Assembly: GCA_031273735.1 (NCBI GenBank)
Contig: JAISRI010000048.1
Span: 1 to 8,339 of the forward strand
Length of the DNA: 8,339 nt
Direction of reading: 5' to 3'
From: Helicobacteraceae bacterium
Lineage (GTDB): Bacteria; Campylobacterota; Campylobacteria; Campylobacterales; SZUA-545
Below are positions 7,679 to 8,339 of the stretch, piece by piece (position 1 is the stretch's first letter; each line of letters starts with the position of its first letter). Made by a program: the position numbers and the translations under genes. Below the pieces are notes generated by a model that was given only the letters and a program-made list of their open reading frames with translations, did not search any database and was not told the DNA's origin.

Positions 7679-7969
7679 ATGATGGTTTTGATTACATACG
7701 ACGTAGCGGTTTCAACGGAGGGCGGAGCCAAGCGACTTCGCAAGGTAGCAAAAGCGTGCGTCAATTATGGGCAACGCGTGCAATTTTCCGTTTTTGAATG
7801 CGTTATCGATCCCGCCCGTTGGATAAAACTTAAAAACGCGCTCGAGGCGATTATAGATCGTAAAACAGATAGTTTGCGTTACTATTATTTAGGGGCTAAT
7901 TACAAAAAGAAAGTCGAACATATTGGCGCAAAACCATCTTACGATATCGACGCGCCGATGATTATTTAG
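7679..7969 (+). CDS. cas2: Cas2, type I-C adaptation subunit
   Basis: Small ferredoxin-fold protein (96 aa) that forms the central dimer of the Cas1-Cas2 integration complex. It begins MMVLITYDVAV, with D8 in the usual first-strand position, followed by RLRKVAKACVNYGQRVQFSVFEC and SLRYYYLGANYKKKVEHIG, all standard for type I-C Cas2. The start is ATG 7679, 2 nt after the cas1 stop; a second ATG at 7682 directly follows, and the upstream TTG at 7667 falls inside cas1 and would add MEIT, which the family lacks. No strong Shine-Dalgarno is visible, so translation probably depends on cas1. It is the last gene of the operon. Confidence 0.96.
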   Translation: MMVLITYDVAVSTEGGAKRLRKVAKACVNYGQRVQFSVFECVIDPARWIKLKNALEAIIDRKTDSLRYYYLGANYKKKVEHIGAKPSYDIDAPMII

Positions 7970-8071
7970 AATTTACGTAGCTTTTGATATATTGCGCTTG
8001 TATCCGAAGAAAGTTTATATTATCAAGAAAATCGCTTTTGATTATGGTTCAAATCCTACTTTAGATATCCT

Positions 8072-8108
8072 CTAATTCTATCCTAGCTTTGTTTAGCCTA
8101 GGAATTAG
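8072..8108. repeat. imperfect inverted repeat (CTAATTC ... GAATTAG)
   Basis: CTAATTC at 8072-8078 pairs exactly with GAATTAG at 8102-8108. Inside it, CTAG at 8083-8086 can pair with CTAG at 8098-8101, leaving a 4-nt bulge (TATC) on the left and an 11-nt loop. No T-run follows on either strand, so it is not a standard intrinsic terminator. It could be a protein-binding site or a structured element in the leader side of the locus. Confidence 0.45.
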
Positions 8109-8224
8109 ATGAACTAGTCTTGACCCAAGCTTTATTTTGTTAATCTTGATTATAGCGATTATTTGGAGTTATTAAGCGTATTGATGCGAGCCGCCAATCG
8201 TTTCCGCGAATCTGAATCGAACAT

Positions 8225-8265
8225 AAAAACTCGCTAAGATCGCGGATACGCTCTTATCCGAGTTT
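8225..8265 (-). terminator. possible rho-independent terminator reading leftward
   Basis: On the - strand the stem AAACTCG (8265-8259) pairs with CGAGTTT (8233-8227), followed by T5 (8229-8225). Inside lies a second hairpin, GGATA/TATCC with a 6-nt loop. Alternative pairings exist and the outer loop is long, so this is only a suggestion. The orientation fits a gene converging on the cas operon from the right. Confidence 0.3.
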
Positions 8266-8267
8266 CT

Positions 8268-8339
8268 TCAATGTTTAGCGCATTTTGCCAATTGAATATC
8301 TTGTATTATTTGTAGGTTCGCGTTTTTGTTATAACGAAC
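8268..8339 (-). CDS. possible 3' end of a convergent gene (23 codons visible)
   Basis: On the - strand a frame is open from the window edge for 23 codons, ending with TGA (8270-8268). The encoded tail, VRYNKNANLQIIQDIQLAKC plus AKH, is not recognised. An open run this short is expected by chance in some frame; the only added support is the terminator-like structure starting 3 nt after the stop. No function can be given. Confidence 0.18.
   Translation of the reverse strand, partial: VRYNKNANLQIIQDIQLAKCAKH

Larger units (their letters stand above)
7970..8267. other. non-coding AT-rich region after cas2, possible CRISPR leader side
   Basis: About 300 nt with no supported gene on either strand. 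In type I-C loci the leader and array often follow cas2, so this may be leader sequence, but I found no repeat: nothing like the usual ...GGATTGAAAC end of type I-C repeats or its complement (GTTTCAATCC), and no direct repeat of 20 nt or more. It contains an imperfect inverted repeat (8072-8108) and a second structured stretch (8225-8265). A 4-bp hairpin CTTG-ACC-CAAG at 8119-8129, followed by a T-rich stretch, is too weak to call a terminator. Confidence 0.5.

Noticed and set aside
8120..8156. TTGACC as a -35 box of a leader promoter
   Set aside because: No -10 element at 16-18 nt: candidates TAATCT and TATAGC sit at 15 and 25 nt spacing. Too weak to call.
8162..8224. Small - strand ORF of 21 codons (ATG at 8224)
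   Set aside because: No ribosome site, very short, and it begins right at the T-run of the possible terminator; no basis to call it a gene.
8316..8339. GTTCG ... CGAAC inverted repeat and GTTATAAC palindrome at the right edge, considered as the first CRISPR repeat or a tRNA T-arm
   Set aside because: Only 5-bp arms with a 14-nt gap, no second copy in the window, and the sequence after GGTTCG does not fit a T-loop.

Overview
This window holds a complete type I-C (Dvulg) CRISPR-Cas operon in canonical order on the + strand: cas3, cas5c, cas8c (with an internal cas11c), cas7c, cas4, cas1, cas2. All catalytic signatures I can check by eye are intact. There are no mobile elements, RNA genes or CRISPR repeats in the window. 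The host is a bacterium of moderate to low GC (about 40% by eye). The left edge carries the last 49 codons of what looks like holo-[acyl-carrier-protein] synthase (acpS). Its C-terminus resembles AcpS of Campylobacterota (a D-E-x-x-A-P segment rather than the common D-x-x-G-x-P, then S-I-[ST]-H), so that phylum is a tentative guess only.

Layout. Positions 1-147 are the acpS 3' end, which has no stop codon and runs in frame straight into cas3 (148-2472, TTG start behind a strong Shine-Dalgarno). Then come cas5c (2481-3218), cas8c (3221-5113), cas7c (5110-5967), cas4 (5974-6660), cas1 (6645-7676) and cas2 (7679-7969). Genes overlap or are separated by at most 8 nt, so this is one translationally coupled operon. 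Within cas8c, a perfect AAGGAGG followed 8 nt later by an in-frame TTG at 4703 marks the internal start of the small subunit Cas11c. The last 370 nt (7970-8339) are largely non-coding, with imperfect inverted repeats and possibly the tail of a convergent gene at the right edge. The CRISPR array, if present, must lie outside the window.

How the genes work together. Cas5c should process pre-crRNA and cap the crRNA 5' handle. Cas7c forms the backbone, and Cas8c with Cas11c forms the large and small subunits of Cascade. Cas3 is recruited to unwind and degrade the target. Cas4, Cas1 and Cas2 acquire PAM-trimmed spacers.

Most notable: the acpS-cas3 reading-frame continuity, the clear internal Cas11c start, a charged low-complexity insertion in Cas7c, and a sharp rise in GATC/CGATCG words in cas4-cas1-cas2 relative to cas8c and cas3, which suggests the effector and adaptation modules have different histories.
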